Positions 17,772 to 26,954 are shown, counted from the stretch's first letter. The stretch is DNA of 60,748 nt from Pseudomonadota bacterium (GCA_018821715.1 JAHJLN010000049.1:1-60748), one strand, 5' to 3'. The notes: generated by a model not told the origin, from the sequence alone. Translations and numbers: made by a program.

Positions 17772-19277
17772 TTATGCTGTGGCAACTGCGGCATCCTCCT
17801 GCCGTTTCAGATAGTGTGTGGCCTGTTCCCGCAGTTTGTATTTTTGAATTTTTCCAGATGCAGTGGCTGGATATTCATCAACAAAAAAGAAGAATTCCGG
17901 GATTTTGTGAAAGGCTATTTTATTTTTGCAAAATAAAGTAAACTCTTTTTGCTGTGCTGTTTCCCCGGCTCTCAGCTTGATGTAGGCGGCGGATTCTTCT
18001 CCGTATTTTTTACTGGGAATGCCGACGACCTGGACATCCAGGACTTTGGGATGGGTGAATAAAAATTCTTCTATCTCTCGTGGATAAATATTTTCACCTC
18101 CCCGGATGATCATATCTTTGATACGGCCCGTAATCTTGCAATAGCCGTTTTTATCCATCACACCAAGATCGCCCGTATGAAGCCAGTTTTCGTTGTCAAT
18201 GGCCCGGGTTGTTGCTTCAGGCATTTTGTAGTATCCTTTCATGACATGATAGCCACGGGTACATATTTCCCCTTGAACACCGCAGGAGACGTTTTGGCCG
18301 GATTCAGGGTCCACGATTTTGACCTCAATTCCCGGCAGGGATCTGCCAACCGTAGTCACCCTTAAATCAAGGGAATCTTCAGGCCGGGTCTGTGTGATGA
18401 CAGGCGAGGCCTCGGTCTGTCCGTATGCAATGGTCATCTGGGTGATGCCCATTACATCAATCACTTTTTTCATTACTTCAATGGGACAGGGAGATCCTGC
18501 CATAATACCCGTGCGCAGGCTCGAGGTGTCATACTGCTTTTTTTCCATTTCCTCAAGTTCGGCAATAAACATGGTGGGAACACCATGAAGCGCGGTGCAG
18601 CGATTTTTTTCAACGATTTCCAGTACCTTGTCGGGTCTAAATTGCGTCACTATGGACATGGTTGCTGCCGATACCACACAGGTCAGCGTACCAAGGACAC
18701 AACCAAAACAGTGAAAAAGCGGCACAGGAATGCAGAGATTGTCCTCACAGGTCAGGTCCATGCATTCTCCAATGCTTTTTGCATTACCGATGATATTGGT
18801 ATGCGTCAGCATGACCCCTTTGGGAAAGCCTGTGGTACCTTATGTATACTGCATATTGAGATATTCATCAGGTTCCCGGACCCCGCCGATAAAAACCAGG
18901 GTTGTGGCATCAGACTGGGACATGAGATATTCCAGTTCAAAGCTTCTGTAGCTGGTATTTACAGTTACCAGTACTGCTCCCATTTTACCGGTAGCAAATT
19001 GAGAGTAAAGCCATTCCGGCACATTGTTTGCCCAGATGGCGATTTTTTCCCCTTTTTTAATGCCAAGTGCCATAAAGGCCTTGGCAACGTCATTGCAGAC
19101 ATCTTTGAACTGGCCCCAGGTGTGTTCAATGCCATATTCATAATAGTTTATGGCTTTTTGTGTATTGAATTGATCTGCCACAAGATCCACCAGCTGTCCG
19201 ATGGTGGTTTGACCGATACCTTCTTGTAGGTGAACCTTTAAGAGGAACGAATTTAAAACCAGGTGACAAAAAAAATG
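17772..19277 (-). pseudogene. Acyl-CoA synthetase (AMP-binding, FadD-like), interrupted by a nonsense codon
   Basis: The upstream part (19277-18843) and downstream part (18839-17772) are in one frame and together give a normal acyl-CoA synthetase of about 500 residues: an N-terminal LQEGIGQTTIGQLVDLVADQ, the AMP-binding motif, AYGQTEASP, the hinge region GRIKDMIIRGGENIYP, and a C-terminal ASGKIQKYKL with the acetylatable Lys. Within the P-loop motif the order is YT-stop-GTTGFPKG: the TAA at 18842-18840 stands where the family has a Ser codon, a one-base change from TCA. No ATG, GTG or TTG precedes the conserved N-terminus; the first is GTG at 19190, inside it. These two lesions point to a dead gene, though a sequencing error at the stop is possible. 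It lies directly behind the EamA gene. Confidence 0.8.
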
Positions 19278-20165
19278 TCAGCCTAAAATAGTGAGAAAGG
19301 CACCGGTCAGTGCCAGGAGTATGGCAATGCTCTTGTTTACAGTGATTTTTTCCTTGAGAAAAACCGCAGCCAGGATAAAGATAAAGATGGTGGACATCTG
19401 GTTTAAGATAGCAGCCCGGGATGCGGTCGTATATTTCATTCCACCCATCCAGCAGAGCAATGCCAGATAATTGCCTGCAATAGAAGCGGGTAGCGCGATG
19501 AACCAGGCTTTTGAAAATTTGAGCTCGTTGAAATAAAGTTTTCGTTTGGGGTGGCATAAGACAAGGATTAAAAGGGAAACGATTGCCGCAACGACTCTGA
19601 CAAGGGTTGCCCAGAGGACATCGGTTCGGTCCAGCAGCTCTTTTATGAGCACAATGCCGGCTGCTACAAAGATCATGGAGAGACAGCCGATAAAAATGCC
19701 GGACAGAGAAGTCTTGACTTCCGGAGGGGCATTTAATGCCCTCTTTTTTTTTATTGAACCGACAAAAACAGCGGCTAATACCAAAAGCCCTCCGATAATG
19801 GCATTAATGCTTAAACTTTCTCCCAAAAGGATAAATGAAAAAAAGATCACGCTGGGAAGATAAAGGCATTCTACAATGGCCACAATGCCTGCGCCTAGCC
19901 GGTTTAAGGCCATGAAAAAGAAAAGATCTGCCAGGGTAATGCCAATAAAGCCTGAGACGGCAAGCAACAGCCAGTCATTGACAGGTTTGTCAGGAAAAAA
20001 CGGGATATTAAACATCAGCATGGTCAGGCTGACCAGAATCAGCGCCACAATACTTTTGTAGAGATTCAGGGAAACAGGTGAGAAAACTTCCCCGCTCTTT
20101 TTAAACAGAATTACTGCGCTGGCCCATAAAAAGGCTGCGCACAAAGATAATATGGCACCCAGCAT
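19278..20165 (-). CDS. EamA/DMT-family transporter
   Basis: A 295-residue membrane protein with ten predicted helices in two EamA repeats, the usual drug/metabolite transporter length. The first repeat starts at MLGAILSLCAAFLWASAVILFKKSG and the second at about residue 150 (LSGIFIGCLSMIFVAAGIVLIKELL). Typical end blocks are SIAGNYLALLCWMGGMKYT and LNQMSTIFIFILAAVFLKEKIT. The substrate is unknown. It is six bases downstream of the MaoC-type gene and shares its stop codon position with the first in-frame codon of the broken acyl-CoA synthetase, so the three form one transcription unit. Confidence 0.88.
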   Translation of the reverse strand: MLGAILSLCAAFLWASAVILFKKSGEVFSPVSLNLYKSIVALILVSLTMLMFNIPFFPDKPVNDWLLLAVSGFIGITLADLFFFMALNRLGAGIVAIVECLYLPSVIFFSFILLGESLSINAIIGGLLVLAAVFVGSIKKKRALNAPPEVKTSLSGIFIGCLSMIFVAAGIVLIKELLDRTDVLWATLVRVVAAIVSLLILVLCHPKRKLYFNELKFSKAWFIALPASIAGNYLALLCWMGGMKYTTASRAAILNQMSTIFIFILAAVFLKEKITVNKSIAILLALTGAFLTILG

Positions 20166-20171
20166 AGTTAT

Positions 20172-21116
20172 TTACCTTGGTAACGGTTTGAGAAGCCTTC
20201 CTTTTATATGGGGCAGTCCTTTTTGTTCATCGCGAAGTTCAAAATTCACAAGGATTTGATCGGTTTCTTTGTCGGTCGTGCATTCATATCCCAGCGTTGT
20301 TGTTGCCGGCATGAAAATCGGCAGTTTAAAGGATGCTTCAATGCGTGCTGAATCGTGAATTCCAAATTTTTTATTAAGTCTTGCAATAACGCTTGCAAGG
20401 CTCCACATGCCGTGGGCAATGGCTTTTTTAAATCCAAAAAGCTTTGCCAGTACCGTGTAAAGATGATGGGGATTATAATCCCCTGAAACAGCTGCATATC
20501 GTCGCCCAATACCTGGCGGAACAAAGAGGGTTTCTTTTTTTTCTAAAAAAGTCTCTTGTTTGTTCTTTGCTGTTTTTTCTTTTTTTGCCGGGCTTCGTGT
20601 GAAAAAAACAGATATGCCATGCCAGACAAGGATGCCGCCTGACAGGACTTCCAGGTTAAAACTGCTTTCAATGCCTTTTTGAGTTTTTTTAATGCCAATA
20701 AGGCTGCAGGCAAGATCAAGGGGCTCATCGGTTGTCACAGGTTTCTTTTGGTCAAAGGACTGAAAAATATGGATCAGTCCCAAAGGATTGACAGGAAAAA
20801 AAGAAGCGGTAATAAATCTGCCCAGAAGACCGATAAAAAGTGTCTGAAAATAAGATATGGGAATAATGTCAGGTCGGTCTTGCGAAAAACCACAGACTTG
20901 CCGGTAACGTTTAATCTGTTTTTTATCCGGTAAAAAGTTTTTTAAAACCATACGGGTTTTATTGACAACGGCACCATCTGCAATCGTATCGGGACGAAAA
21001 AATGACAATAAAACTGCCTTGAAAAAAATAAATCCCATAAAGGGATGTGTTTTGATTTCCAGGGATGTTTCAGGGCCTGTCATTGCAGCCTGTCCGATAT
21101 GTTGATCCTTTTCCAT
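20172..21116 (-). CDS. MaoC-type double hot-dog dehydratase-like protein
   Basis: A 314-residue protein whose second half is a MaoC / R-hydratase hot-dog domain with SGDYNPHH at 211-218 (the catalytic Asp and His of the family) and AHGMW near 234. The first half has no such motif and probably forms the inactive hot-dog of a double hot-dog fold. Enzymes of this kind hydrate enoyl-CoA or dehydrate hydroxyacyl-CoA. It heads a minus-strand unit with a transporter and a fatty acyl-CoA synthetase pseudogene, consistent with acyl-chain metabolism. A 25-bp palindrome lies 28 bases upstream of its start. Confidence 0.78.
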   Translation of the reverse strand: MEKDQHIGQAAMTGPETSLEIKTHPFMGFIFFKAVLLSFFRPDTIADGAVVNKTRMVLKNFLPDKKQIKRYRQVCGFSQDRPDIIPISYFQTLFIGLLGRFITASFFPVNPLGLIHIFQSFDQKKPVTTDEPLDLACSLIGIKKTQKGIESSFNLEVLSGGILVWHGISVFFTRSPAKKEKTAKNKQETFLEKKETLFVPPGIGRRYAAVSGDYNPHHLYTVLAKLFGFKKAIAHGMWSLASVIARLNKKFGIHDSARIEASFKLPIFMPATTTLGYECTTDKETDQILVNFELRDEQKGLPHIKGRLLKPLPR

Positions 21117-21143
21117 AAGCAGCTTACTCTATCCTTGTTTAAA

Positions 21144-21168
21144 ATTGAAGTCAATAATTGACTTCAAT
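21144..21168. promoter_or_regulatory. Perfect 25-bp palindrome, candidate operator
   Basis: ATTGAAGTCAAT, one central base, then ATTGACTTCAAT: 12-base arms that match perfectly. On the minus strand it contains a TTGACT that could serve as a -35 box, with TAGAGT 17 bases on as a weak -10, leading into the MaoC-type gene. A repressor bound here would block that promoter. The size and symmetry suit a TetR/FadR-like dimer; the regulator is not in the window. Confidence 0.55.
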
Positions 21169-21491
21169 AATGGTTTAATAAAGACAAACCATGTTTGTTT
21201 TAAAAAAATTCAGATTAGGGTTGACCAACAATATCGCAGGGTATAATTCCATGACCGAAATTATAATAAATTTATTGAATTATAATAGTGTTATTTGATG
21301 ATGAAAAGTGTTAGTTTACACAAGGATTAATACGGCATTTGATCAAACAAAGCCTCAATCCGAAGGAACAGATGAACTATCGAATACATCGATTTGGATA
21401 CCAAAGGATACAGACATAATTGCAAAATTTTTAACACGTTTATAATAGAAGTATTTGAATGGTCACACCATTTAAAATATGCTTTCAGAAT

Positions 21492-21509
21492 GAACAATGG
21501 GGTTTGTTC
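21492..21509. promoter_or_regulatory. Short inverted repeat upstream of gdhA
   Basis: GAACAA, six bases, TTGTTC, about 70 bases before the gdhA start. Exact 6-bp arms; could be a regulator half-site pair. Such short dyads also occur by chance. Confidence 0.25.
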
Positions 21510-21578
21510 CGGAAGATAAACAATGAAGTTTATGCTGGATTATACTAATCCAAAACGTATTTTAACAGGAGACAGAAA

Positions 21579-22928
21579 ATGGGTACAATAATGGATATTG
21601 TCATTGCAAGAGATCCGTTTGAAAAAGAGTTTCATCAGGCTGTAACAGAGGTTGCCGAGTCTGTAAAACCGGTTCTGGACCGGAATCCTGAATACCGGCA
21701 TGCCGGAATCATGGAAAGAATAGTTGAGCCGGAACGGCTGGTTCAGTTCAGGGTTCCATGGGTGGATGATCAGGGAACAGTCCGGGTCAACAGAGGTTTC
21801 AGAATCCAGATGAACAGCGCCATCGGACCTTACAAAGGCGGTCTTCGTTTCCATCCTTCCGTAAACCTGTCTATCTTGAAATTTCTTGCCTTTGAACAGG
21901 TGTTTAAAAATGCATTGACCACCCTGCCCATCGGCGGTGGAAAAGGGGGGTCAGACTTTGATCCCAAAGGCAAATCAGATAATGAAGTCATGAAATTCTG
22001 TCAGAGCTTCATGAGTGAACTTTTCCGTCATATCGGCCCTTTTACAGACGTTCCTGCCGGTGATATCGGTGTCGGCGGAAGGGAGATCGGGTATCTTTTC
22101 GGAATGTATAAAAAATTAAAAAATGAATTTTCAGGAATTCTGACCGGAAAAGCCCTTAACTGGGGCGGAAGTTTGATCAGGCCTGAAGCCACCGGGTATG
22201 GATCCGTGTTTTTTGCCGATGAAATGCTGGCAACAAAAAAAGAAACCCTTAAAGGAAAAACCTGTCTGGTATCGGGTTCAGGAAACGTGGCCCAGTACAC
22301 CAATGAAAAATTGAACCAGCTGGGGGCAAAGGTTGTCACCCTGTCGGATTCTTCCGGATACATTTATGATGAAAAAGGAATTGATCAGACAAAGCTTTCC
22401 CATGTCATGTATATCAAAAACGTCAAACGCGGCAGAATCAAAGAGTATGTTGAAAAGTATCCAGAAGCGGTCTATACGGCGCTGGATGGGTCAACCGATC
22501 ATAACCCGCTTTGGAACCATAAAGCAGACTGTGCTTTCCCAAGTGCAACCCAGAATGAAATCAATGCCAAGGATGCCCAGAACCTGGTAACCAACGGTGT
22601 TTATCTGGTCAGTGAAGGTGCAAACATGCCGACCATGCCCGAGGGGATTGATATTTTTCTGGACAATAAAATTCTCTATGCACCGGGCAAGGCAGCCAAT
22701 GCCGGCGGCGTCGCCGTATCAGGACTTGAAATGTCCCAGAACTCAATGAGAATCAAATGGTCCCGTGAAGAAGTGGAAGCCAAACTCAAAGGCATTATGA
22801 AGAGCATACATTCGGCTTGTCTGTCTGCTTCAGAAGAATATGGAACCCCTGGCAATTATGTGAATGGCGCCAACATCGCAGGATTTGTTAAAGTGGCGGA
22901 TTCAATGATGGATCAGGGCGTTGTTTAA
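21579..22928 (+). CDS. gdhA: Glutamate dehydrogenase (NADP-type, hexameric)
   Basis: A 449-residue enzyme, the length of bacterial hexameric glutamate dehydrogenases such as E. coli GdhA. It makes glutamate from 2-oxoglutarate and ammonium. Conserved blocks include GPYKGGLRFHPSVN, the catalytic LPIGGGKGGSDFDPKG with its Lys, DVPAGDIGVGGREIGYLFG, the Rossmann glycine motif VSGSGNVAQY, and a C-terminal NAGGVAVSGLEMSQNS. A ribosome site ACAGGAG lies ten bases before ATG 21579. A strong terminator follows. It is monocistronic and likely ammonium-regulated, though no known nitrogen-control site is evident. Confidence 0.95.
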   Translation: MGTIMDIVIARDPFEKEFHQAVTEVAESVKPVLDRNPEYRHAGIMERIVEPERLVQFRVPWVDDQGTVRVNRGFRIQMNSAIGPYKGGLRFHPSVNLSILKFLAFEQVFKNALTTLPIGGGKGGSDFDPKGKSDNEVMKFCQSFMSELFRHIGPFTDVPAGDIGVGGREIGYLFGMYKKLKNEFSGILTGKALNWGGSLIRPEATGYGSVFFADEMLATKKETLKGKTCLVSGSGNVAQYTNEKLNQLGAKVVTLSDSSGYIYDEKGIDQTKLSHVMYIKNVKRGRIKEYVEKYPEAVYTALDGSTDHNPLWNHKADCAFPSATQNEINAKDAQNLVTNGVYLVSEGANMPTMPEGIDIFLDNKILYAPGKAANAGGVAVSGLEMSQNSMRIKWSREEVEAKLKGIMKSIHSACLSASEEYGTPGNYVNGANIAGFVKVADSMMDQGVV

Positions 22929-22961
22929 TTTTTTCTGATGGTTTGACATAACTGGATTCGA

Positions 22962-22993
22962 TAAAGGCCGGTTGATTTTTTTACCGGCCTTTA
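22962..22993. terminator. Intrinsic terminator after gdhA
   Basis: Arms 22962-22972 (TAAAGGCCGGT) and 22983-22993 pair exactly over 11 bp with a T-rich loop, followed by TTTTT. It ends gdhA, and the opposing gene ends four bases later at 22997. Confidence 0.85.
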
Positions 22994-22996
22994 TTT

Positions 22997-23404
22997 TTAC
23001 ATATCCGCAAGATAGGGGTTGATTATGGCAAGCTCATTGGGCATGATGGGCCGCCAGGGGATGGAATAAAGTGTTGCAGAAACTACTTTTGGGTCTGGAT
23101 GCAGCCGGGTCACTTGGATTGTATCATCTATTTCAACCCACAGGGTCTTTTCCATATCCAGATCATATTCTTTTGAAATTTTTTGCGCAAAATTATGGAT
23201 ATAATTTCTTAAGGATGTATTCATGGTCGGGTTGATTCTGGCATTTTTCAGGATAACGGCAAAAGGAACAAGGTAGCTGATATCTTTAGTGTCTGTTGCA
23301 AGCTTTACAATTTTCACATGGTATGATCCCGGCCACCAGGAAACGGGTTTTTCACCGTCAGTGCTTTTCCCGTCCCATTCGTAAATAAAATCATGCAGAA
23401 TCAT
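22997..23404 (-). CDS. Conserved-looking protein of unknown function, 135 residues
   Basis: A 135-residue soluble protein, aromatic near the start (DFIYEWDGK, SWWPGSYHVKIV), with no signal peptide and no motif that I recognise. It is the last gene of a three-gene minus-strand unit (cupin, 541-residue GalT-like protein, this protein), 15 bases after the middle gene. Such tight spacing suggests it works with that protein. Confidence 0.65.
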   Translation of the reverse strand: MILHDFIYEWDGKSTDGEKPVSWWPGSYHVKIVKLATDTKDISYLVPFAVILKNARINPTMNTSLRNYIHNFAQKISKEYDLDMEKTLWVEIDDTIQVTRLHPDPKVVSATLYSIPWRPIMPNELAIINPYLADM

Positions 23405-23419
23405 TTTTAACGTCCTTAT

Positions 23420-25045
23420 TTAAATATGTTTAAGTTCCATCCGGCATGCATGGGCAACATCCTCTGGATAACATCCGCTGATCCATCTTAACTGGGCTTC
23501 TGAAAAGGTTCCGGGCGCATAGGGAAGTCTTGGGATAAATGAATATACAAGGTGCTGGTCATCGTCTTTTGAATCAAACCGCTTTGAGAATTCAATTGAG
23601 GTCACAAATTGTGACCCCAAAGACTCAAGAAGTTTAACTGCAGTCAGAATGGCCTTGTCAAGGGAATGCCTCAGGGCTGTGTCCGCTTCAAGAATATTGC
23701 CGCAAGGGGTTTTGGGCACAAGCTGCAGTTCCCACTCACAAACCTGAGCCTTTGGTACAAACAATATCGTGTGATCATCTTCCATCAGAACCAGTGAGGA
23801 TGCTTTGTCTGTTTTTCCATCTGTCCTTGTGTTGTTTTTTATGGCAGTCAGGTAATTTTTAAAAAAGCATTGCTTTGTTTGTTTTTTGTATTGCTGTATA
23901 AACTCACTGATCAGGTCACCGCAGGCAAAAGAGGGTATCTTTTGGCCGGATTGGGTTTGGACATATTTGGGGATCATGGCATTCTGCTGGTGGATCATCT
24001 GATGTGAGGCATGGAGCCTGTGGCCGGACTGGGCATATCCATAACCAAAGTTCCACCCCCACAGGGTATTATCAAATTCCAGGGCAGGGCAGGGGGATTT
24101 TCTAAGTTTTACACCTATTTTTTTTCTTAAGTCTTCAAGTTCGTTTTCAGTCAAGCACCCTCTTTTTTCCGGCCCGGGAATATCAAGATTTGCTGCAAGT
24201 CTTACAAAGGCGCGCTGGTAATAAAGGTGGCGGATGCCTTTCATGTCTTCAATACTGAGATCTTGAGTGCTGTACCGTATGGCATCATTGGCCATATTGG
24301 ATGCAAAATGTCCCCAGGGAATATAGGAATTTCGTCTTAAATATTCAAATACGTGGGTGTTTCCTTTGGAGGACAGGTATTCTCCTGTGATTTCATTGGT
24401 TCCCTGCACACCGGGTTTCAACACCAGGGCATTTTTATAGTCATCCGGAAGATACCGGTTGTTCACCAGCACTTCAAAAAGTTCAGAATCAAAAATGTCC
24501 GGCACAGCTTTGTTGTGTCGATTTTTTTTATATCCAATGCCGACAGGAAAAAAATTTTTAGGATCAAACACGATGTTGCAGGATTTTTTTGCCAGAAAAA
24601 TTAATTCTGCAGGATCAGTGGAGGCTTGTGCAAGTGCGATGAGCAGCGGGTGGGGAAGGATGTCCAGAAGAGCCGTCTTGTTTTTAATATCTAAGTTTTT
24701 GATTTTTTTGGACTGTTCATAGTTTTGGAGCAAAGAGCAGGGCTCAGGTTTTGCAATACGGATGGTTTCAGGATGATCGGCTTTTTGATTTGCCCATGCC
24801 GAGTTAATATAGGTTGCCCCCCTGAAGGGAAAGGGGTTGGCAATTTCATAAATGATGTCGGCATCTGGTTCATAAAAATCGGCTGCAGGAAAATTGACGC
24901 GGTTGTCGATCACGGTGCCGTCTTCCAGCTGCCCAAGGGATGCAAAATACTCATGGTCTCTTAAGTTTTTCACCGTGAATTCAGGTCTGTGTACCCCGAC
25001 AATAAACCGGCCGTCTTTTCCTACACAGGATCTTTGGTCCCTCAT
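23420..25045 (-). CDS. Unknown 541-residue protein, possibly GalT/HIT-superfamily
   Basis: A large soluble protein I cannot assign firmly. Its central part has a SGHRLHASHQMIHQQNAMIP run, with several His residues spaced as around the active site of HIT-superfamily nucleotidyltransferases. The C-terminal 120 residues contain EWELQLVPK, then a helix and a closing CYPEDVAHACRMEL, which recalls the second half of galactose-1-phosphate uridylyltransferases (a PEDxAxxLR-like end). The N-terminus (VGKDGRFIVGVHRPEFTV) is unusual. The 4-base ATGA overlap with the upstream cupin gene shows translational coupling. A nucleotidyl- or phosphoryl-transfer role is only a suggestion. Confidence 0.6.
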   Translation of the reverse strand: MRDQRSCVGKDGRFIVGVHRPEFTVKNLRDHEYFASLGQLEDGTVIDNRVNFPAADFYEPDADIIYEIANPFPFRGATYINSAWANQKADHPETIRIAKPEPCSLLQNYEQSKKIKNLDIKNKTALLDILPHPLLIALAQASTDPAELIFLAKKSCNIVFDPKNFFPVGIGYKKNRHNKAVPDIFDSELFEVLVNNRYLPDDYKNALVLKPGVQGTNEITGEYLSSKGNTHVFEYLRRNSYIPWGHFASNMANDAIRYSTQDLSIEDMKGIRHLYYQRAFVRLAANLDIPGPEKRGCLTENELEDLRKKIGVKLRKSPCPALEFDNTLWGWNFGYGYAQSGHRLHASHQMIHQQNAMIPKYVQTQSGQKIPSFACGDLISEFIQQYKKQTKQCFFKNYLTAIKNNTRTDGKTDKASSLVLMEDDHTILFVPKAQVCEWELQLVPKTPCGNILEADTALRHSLDKAILTAVKLLESLGSQFVTSIEFSKRFDSKDDDQHLVYSFIPRLPYAPGTFSEAQLRWISGCYPEDVAHACRMELKHI

Positions 25046-25392
25046 ATTTCAGGCGCTGCTGACGGAATAAGGCAGACAAAGGTAAAAATCTTATCTGAAG
25101 TGTTCCTGAACTGGTGCTCTATATTTGCCGGAACAAAAATAGCAGACCCACTGGATAATGGATACCATTTATCCTCAATAAAGACTTCTCCTGTTCCGGC
25201 ATGAACAAATACTTCATGTTCCCAGTCATGGGCATGTTTCGGCGTAAAACCGTCTTCACCCATTTCAAACACTCTCATGCAAAAGTTTTCTGCCCCGTCC
25301 TGTTTACCGATCATCACTCTGCCGGCAACATTTTTAACCATTTCATTGTCCATGACAATGGGCAAAACATCCTTGTAATTTGCAACTTTCAT
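25042..25392 (-). CDS. Small cupin-domain protein
   Basis: A 116-residue single-domain cupin. Motif 1 is the FTPKHAHDWEHEVFVHAGTG stretch, with three His and a Glu placed as metal ligands; motif 2 is GSAIFVPANIEHQFRN. Such small cupins bind Fe, Mn or Zn and act as sensors, isomerases or dioxygenases. It leads the three-gene unit and overlaps the next gene by four bases, so it probably assists or regulates the 541-residue protein. The start has an AGGAT sequence upstream. Confidence 0.85.
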   Translation of the reverse strand: MKVANYKDVLPIVMDNEMVKNVAGRVMIGKQDGAENFCMRVFEMGEDGFTPKHAHDWEHEVFVHAGTGEVFIEDKWYPLSSGSAIFVPANIEHQFRNTSDKIFTFVCLIPSAAPEI

Positions 25393-25571
25393 TTAAGATC
25401 CTCCCTTTTCCCGGCGCACTTTATCTTCAACATTTTTTTTAATGTTTGATATCAATGCTTAAAAATATGCTATCACTTATGGAATTGTCAATAAGATTGG
25501 ATTTTAGGCAAAAGCGTTGCCTTAGGATTTTATGGATTGATTTTTGTTTGTTTTACAGGCATGAATGCAGG

Positions 25572-26459
25572 ATGAAACCGAACAACACTGCTCTGGATTT
25601 AAAAGGGATGATGTTGCTGATCATCCTTTGCGCAAGCTGGGGCATTAATCAAGTGGCCATCAAGGTGGCAATTTACAGCGTCCCGCCGGTGCTCCAGGCA
25701 GGCCTCAGGTCAATCGGCGCAGCCCTTCTTGTTGTTGTATGGATGAAGCTGCGCCGTGTTCCGATCCTTGCAAAAGACCATACCCTTTGGTGGGGGATTC
25801 TTGTGGGGCTTCTTTTTTCAGTTGAATTTATTTTGATTTACTGGGGGCTTGAGTTTACCAATGCATCCCGGGCAGTTATTTTTCTGAATACATCACCCTT
25901 TGTTGTTGCCTTAGGTGCCCAGCTTTTTATTCCCGGAGAAAAACTCAACAAGATCCAGGTGTCCGGCCTTTGCCTTGCCTTTGTCGGCATTATGGTGGCA
26001 TTTAATGAATCTTTAAACCTTCCCACCCGGCAGATGCTCATCGGCGATATCATGCTCATGATTGCGGCAGTCTTATGGGGTGCAACAACCGTTGTAATAA
26101 AATCAGGCCCCTTGGCAGTTATTTCACCGAGCAAAACACTTTTATACCAGCTTGCTGTTTCCGCATTGGTTCTTCCGTTGTCATCACTGGCACTTGGAGA
26201 GCCCGGGATGACAACGCTTTCACCACTGGTTATGGCCAGTCTTTTTTATCAAATAGTCTGGATCGCTTTTATCACTTATATTGCCTGGTTCTGGCTGATC
26301 AGCAATTATGCGGTATCAAGGCTGGCATCCTTTACTTTTTTAACGCCCCTTTTCGGGGTATTGGCCGGGGCCGTGTTTTTGAACGAGCAGATAACCCTGT
26401 ATCTTGTGTGTGCGCTTTTTATGGTGGGAACAGGGATATATCTGATAAACCGACGGTGA
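25572..26459 (+). CDS. EamA/DMT-family transporter
   Basis: A ten-helix drug/metabolite transporter of 295 residues from ATG 25572. The first EamA repeat opens with LIILCASWGINQVAIKVAI and the second near residue 150 with LIGDIMLMIAAVLWGATTVVIK; the end FLTPLFGVLAGAVFLNEQIT is classic. The frame is open further upstream to TTG 25446, but the extra 42 residues (basic, Cys-rich) do not belong to the family, so I use the later start. It is divergent from the cupin operon. The substrate is unknown. Confidence 0.85.
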   Translation: MKPNNTALDLKGMMLLIILCASWGINQVAIKVAIYSVPPVLQAGLRSIGAALLVVVWMKLRRVPILAKDHTLWWGILVGLLFSVEFILIYWGLEFTNASRAVIFLNTSPFVVALGAQLFIPGEKLNKIQVSGLCLAFVGIMVAFNESLNLPTRQMLIGDIMLMIAAVLWGATTVVIKSGPLAVISPSKTLLYQLAVSALVLPLSSLALGEPGMTTLSPLVMASLFYQIVWIAFITYIAWFWLISNYAVSRLASFTFLTPLFGVLAGAVFLNEQITLYLVCALFMVGTGIYLINRR

Positions 26460-26567
26460 AAAAATCTTTTCTTGTGCTTACCCCCTGAATTCGCTAATAA
26501 TGGTAAAGATTCCTGACAAAACGCCAGGATATTTTGCCATTTCTAACACCAAAACTGGAGACATACC

Positions 26568-26942
26568 ATGGGCGGTAACAGCGGAACACCCAACAGCATA
26601 GATTTTACAGTCGACAAAAAAAACCTCTTTCGGGAGGAGTCAGTCACTGATCTTAAGATTGCCACCATACGGCAATTGATACCCATACACCTTGACGGCA
26701 CCTTGGACGGCAGCCGGGAAACGATTTTTATTGGAAGTTCACAGCTTGGCACTCCCCAGGGCCCTATCCCCATTCAGGCGAAACTTGAGGTTAACACGCT
26801 TGAACAAGCCCTGGATATTTTTCCAAAAGCCATGGAAGCTGAAACCCAAAAGGTTATTGAAAGTTTTAAAAAGATGCAGGCACAGCAGGAACAGAAGAAA
26901 AAAGCAGAAAAATCCAGGATCATTGTACCCGGCGTTAATTGA
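26568..26942 (+). CDS. Small cytoplasmic protein of unknown function
   Basis: A 124-residue soluble protein. The first ~85 residues look like a compact beta-rich domain (TIRQLIPIHLDGT, then ETIFIGSSQLGTPQGPIPIQAKL). The last 40 form a charged helix (ETQKVIESFKKMQAQQEQKKKAEK). No family recognised. It is the only open frame between the EamA gene and the convergent thioredoxin-HEAT gene, and its codon use resembles its neighbours, so I consider it real. Confidence 0.65.
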   Translation: MGGNSGTPNSIDFTVDKKNLFREESVTDLKIATIRQLIPIHLDGTLDGSRETIFIGSSQLGTPQGPIPIQAKLEVNTLEQALDIFPKAMEAETQKVIESFKKMQAQQEQKKKAEKSRIIVPGVN

Positions 26943-26954
26943 TCCGTGTGATGT

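Larger units (their letters stand above)
21117..21578. other. Divergent 462-base intergenic region
   Basis: An AT-rich gap between the MaoC-type gene (minus) and gdhA (plus). It holds a perfect 25-bp palindrome next to the MaoC gene, a TTGACC (21221-21226) and an exact TATAAT (21242-21247) pointing toward gdhA but only 15 bases apart, and a short dyad at 21492-21509. I found no reading frame worth calling. Confidence 0.6.

Noticed and set aside
18840-18842. TAA in the acyl-CoA synthetase considered as recoded codon
   Set aside because: Selenocysteine uses TGA and pyrrolysine TAG; TAA recoding is not expected, so nonsense or sequencing error is simpler.
21221-21247. TTGACC and TATAAT as the gdhA promoter
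   Set aside because: The -10 is perfect but the spacer is only 15 bases and the site lies over 330 bases from gdhA; kept only as a note in the intergenic entry.
25446-25571. Upstream extension of the EamA gene to TTG 25446
   Set aside because: The 42 extra residues are basic and Cys-rich, not part of the family, and sit in the divergent promoter region.
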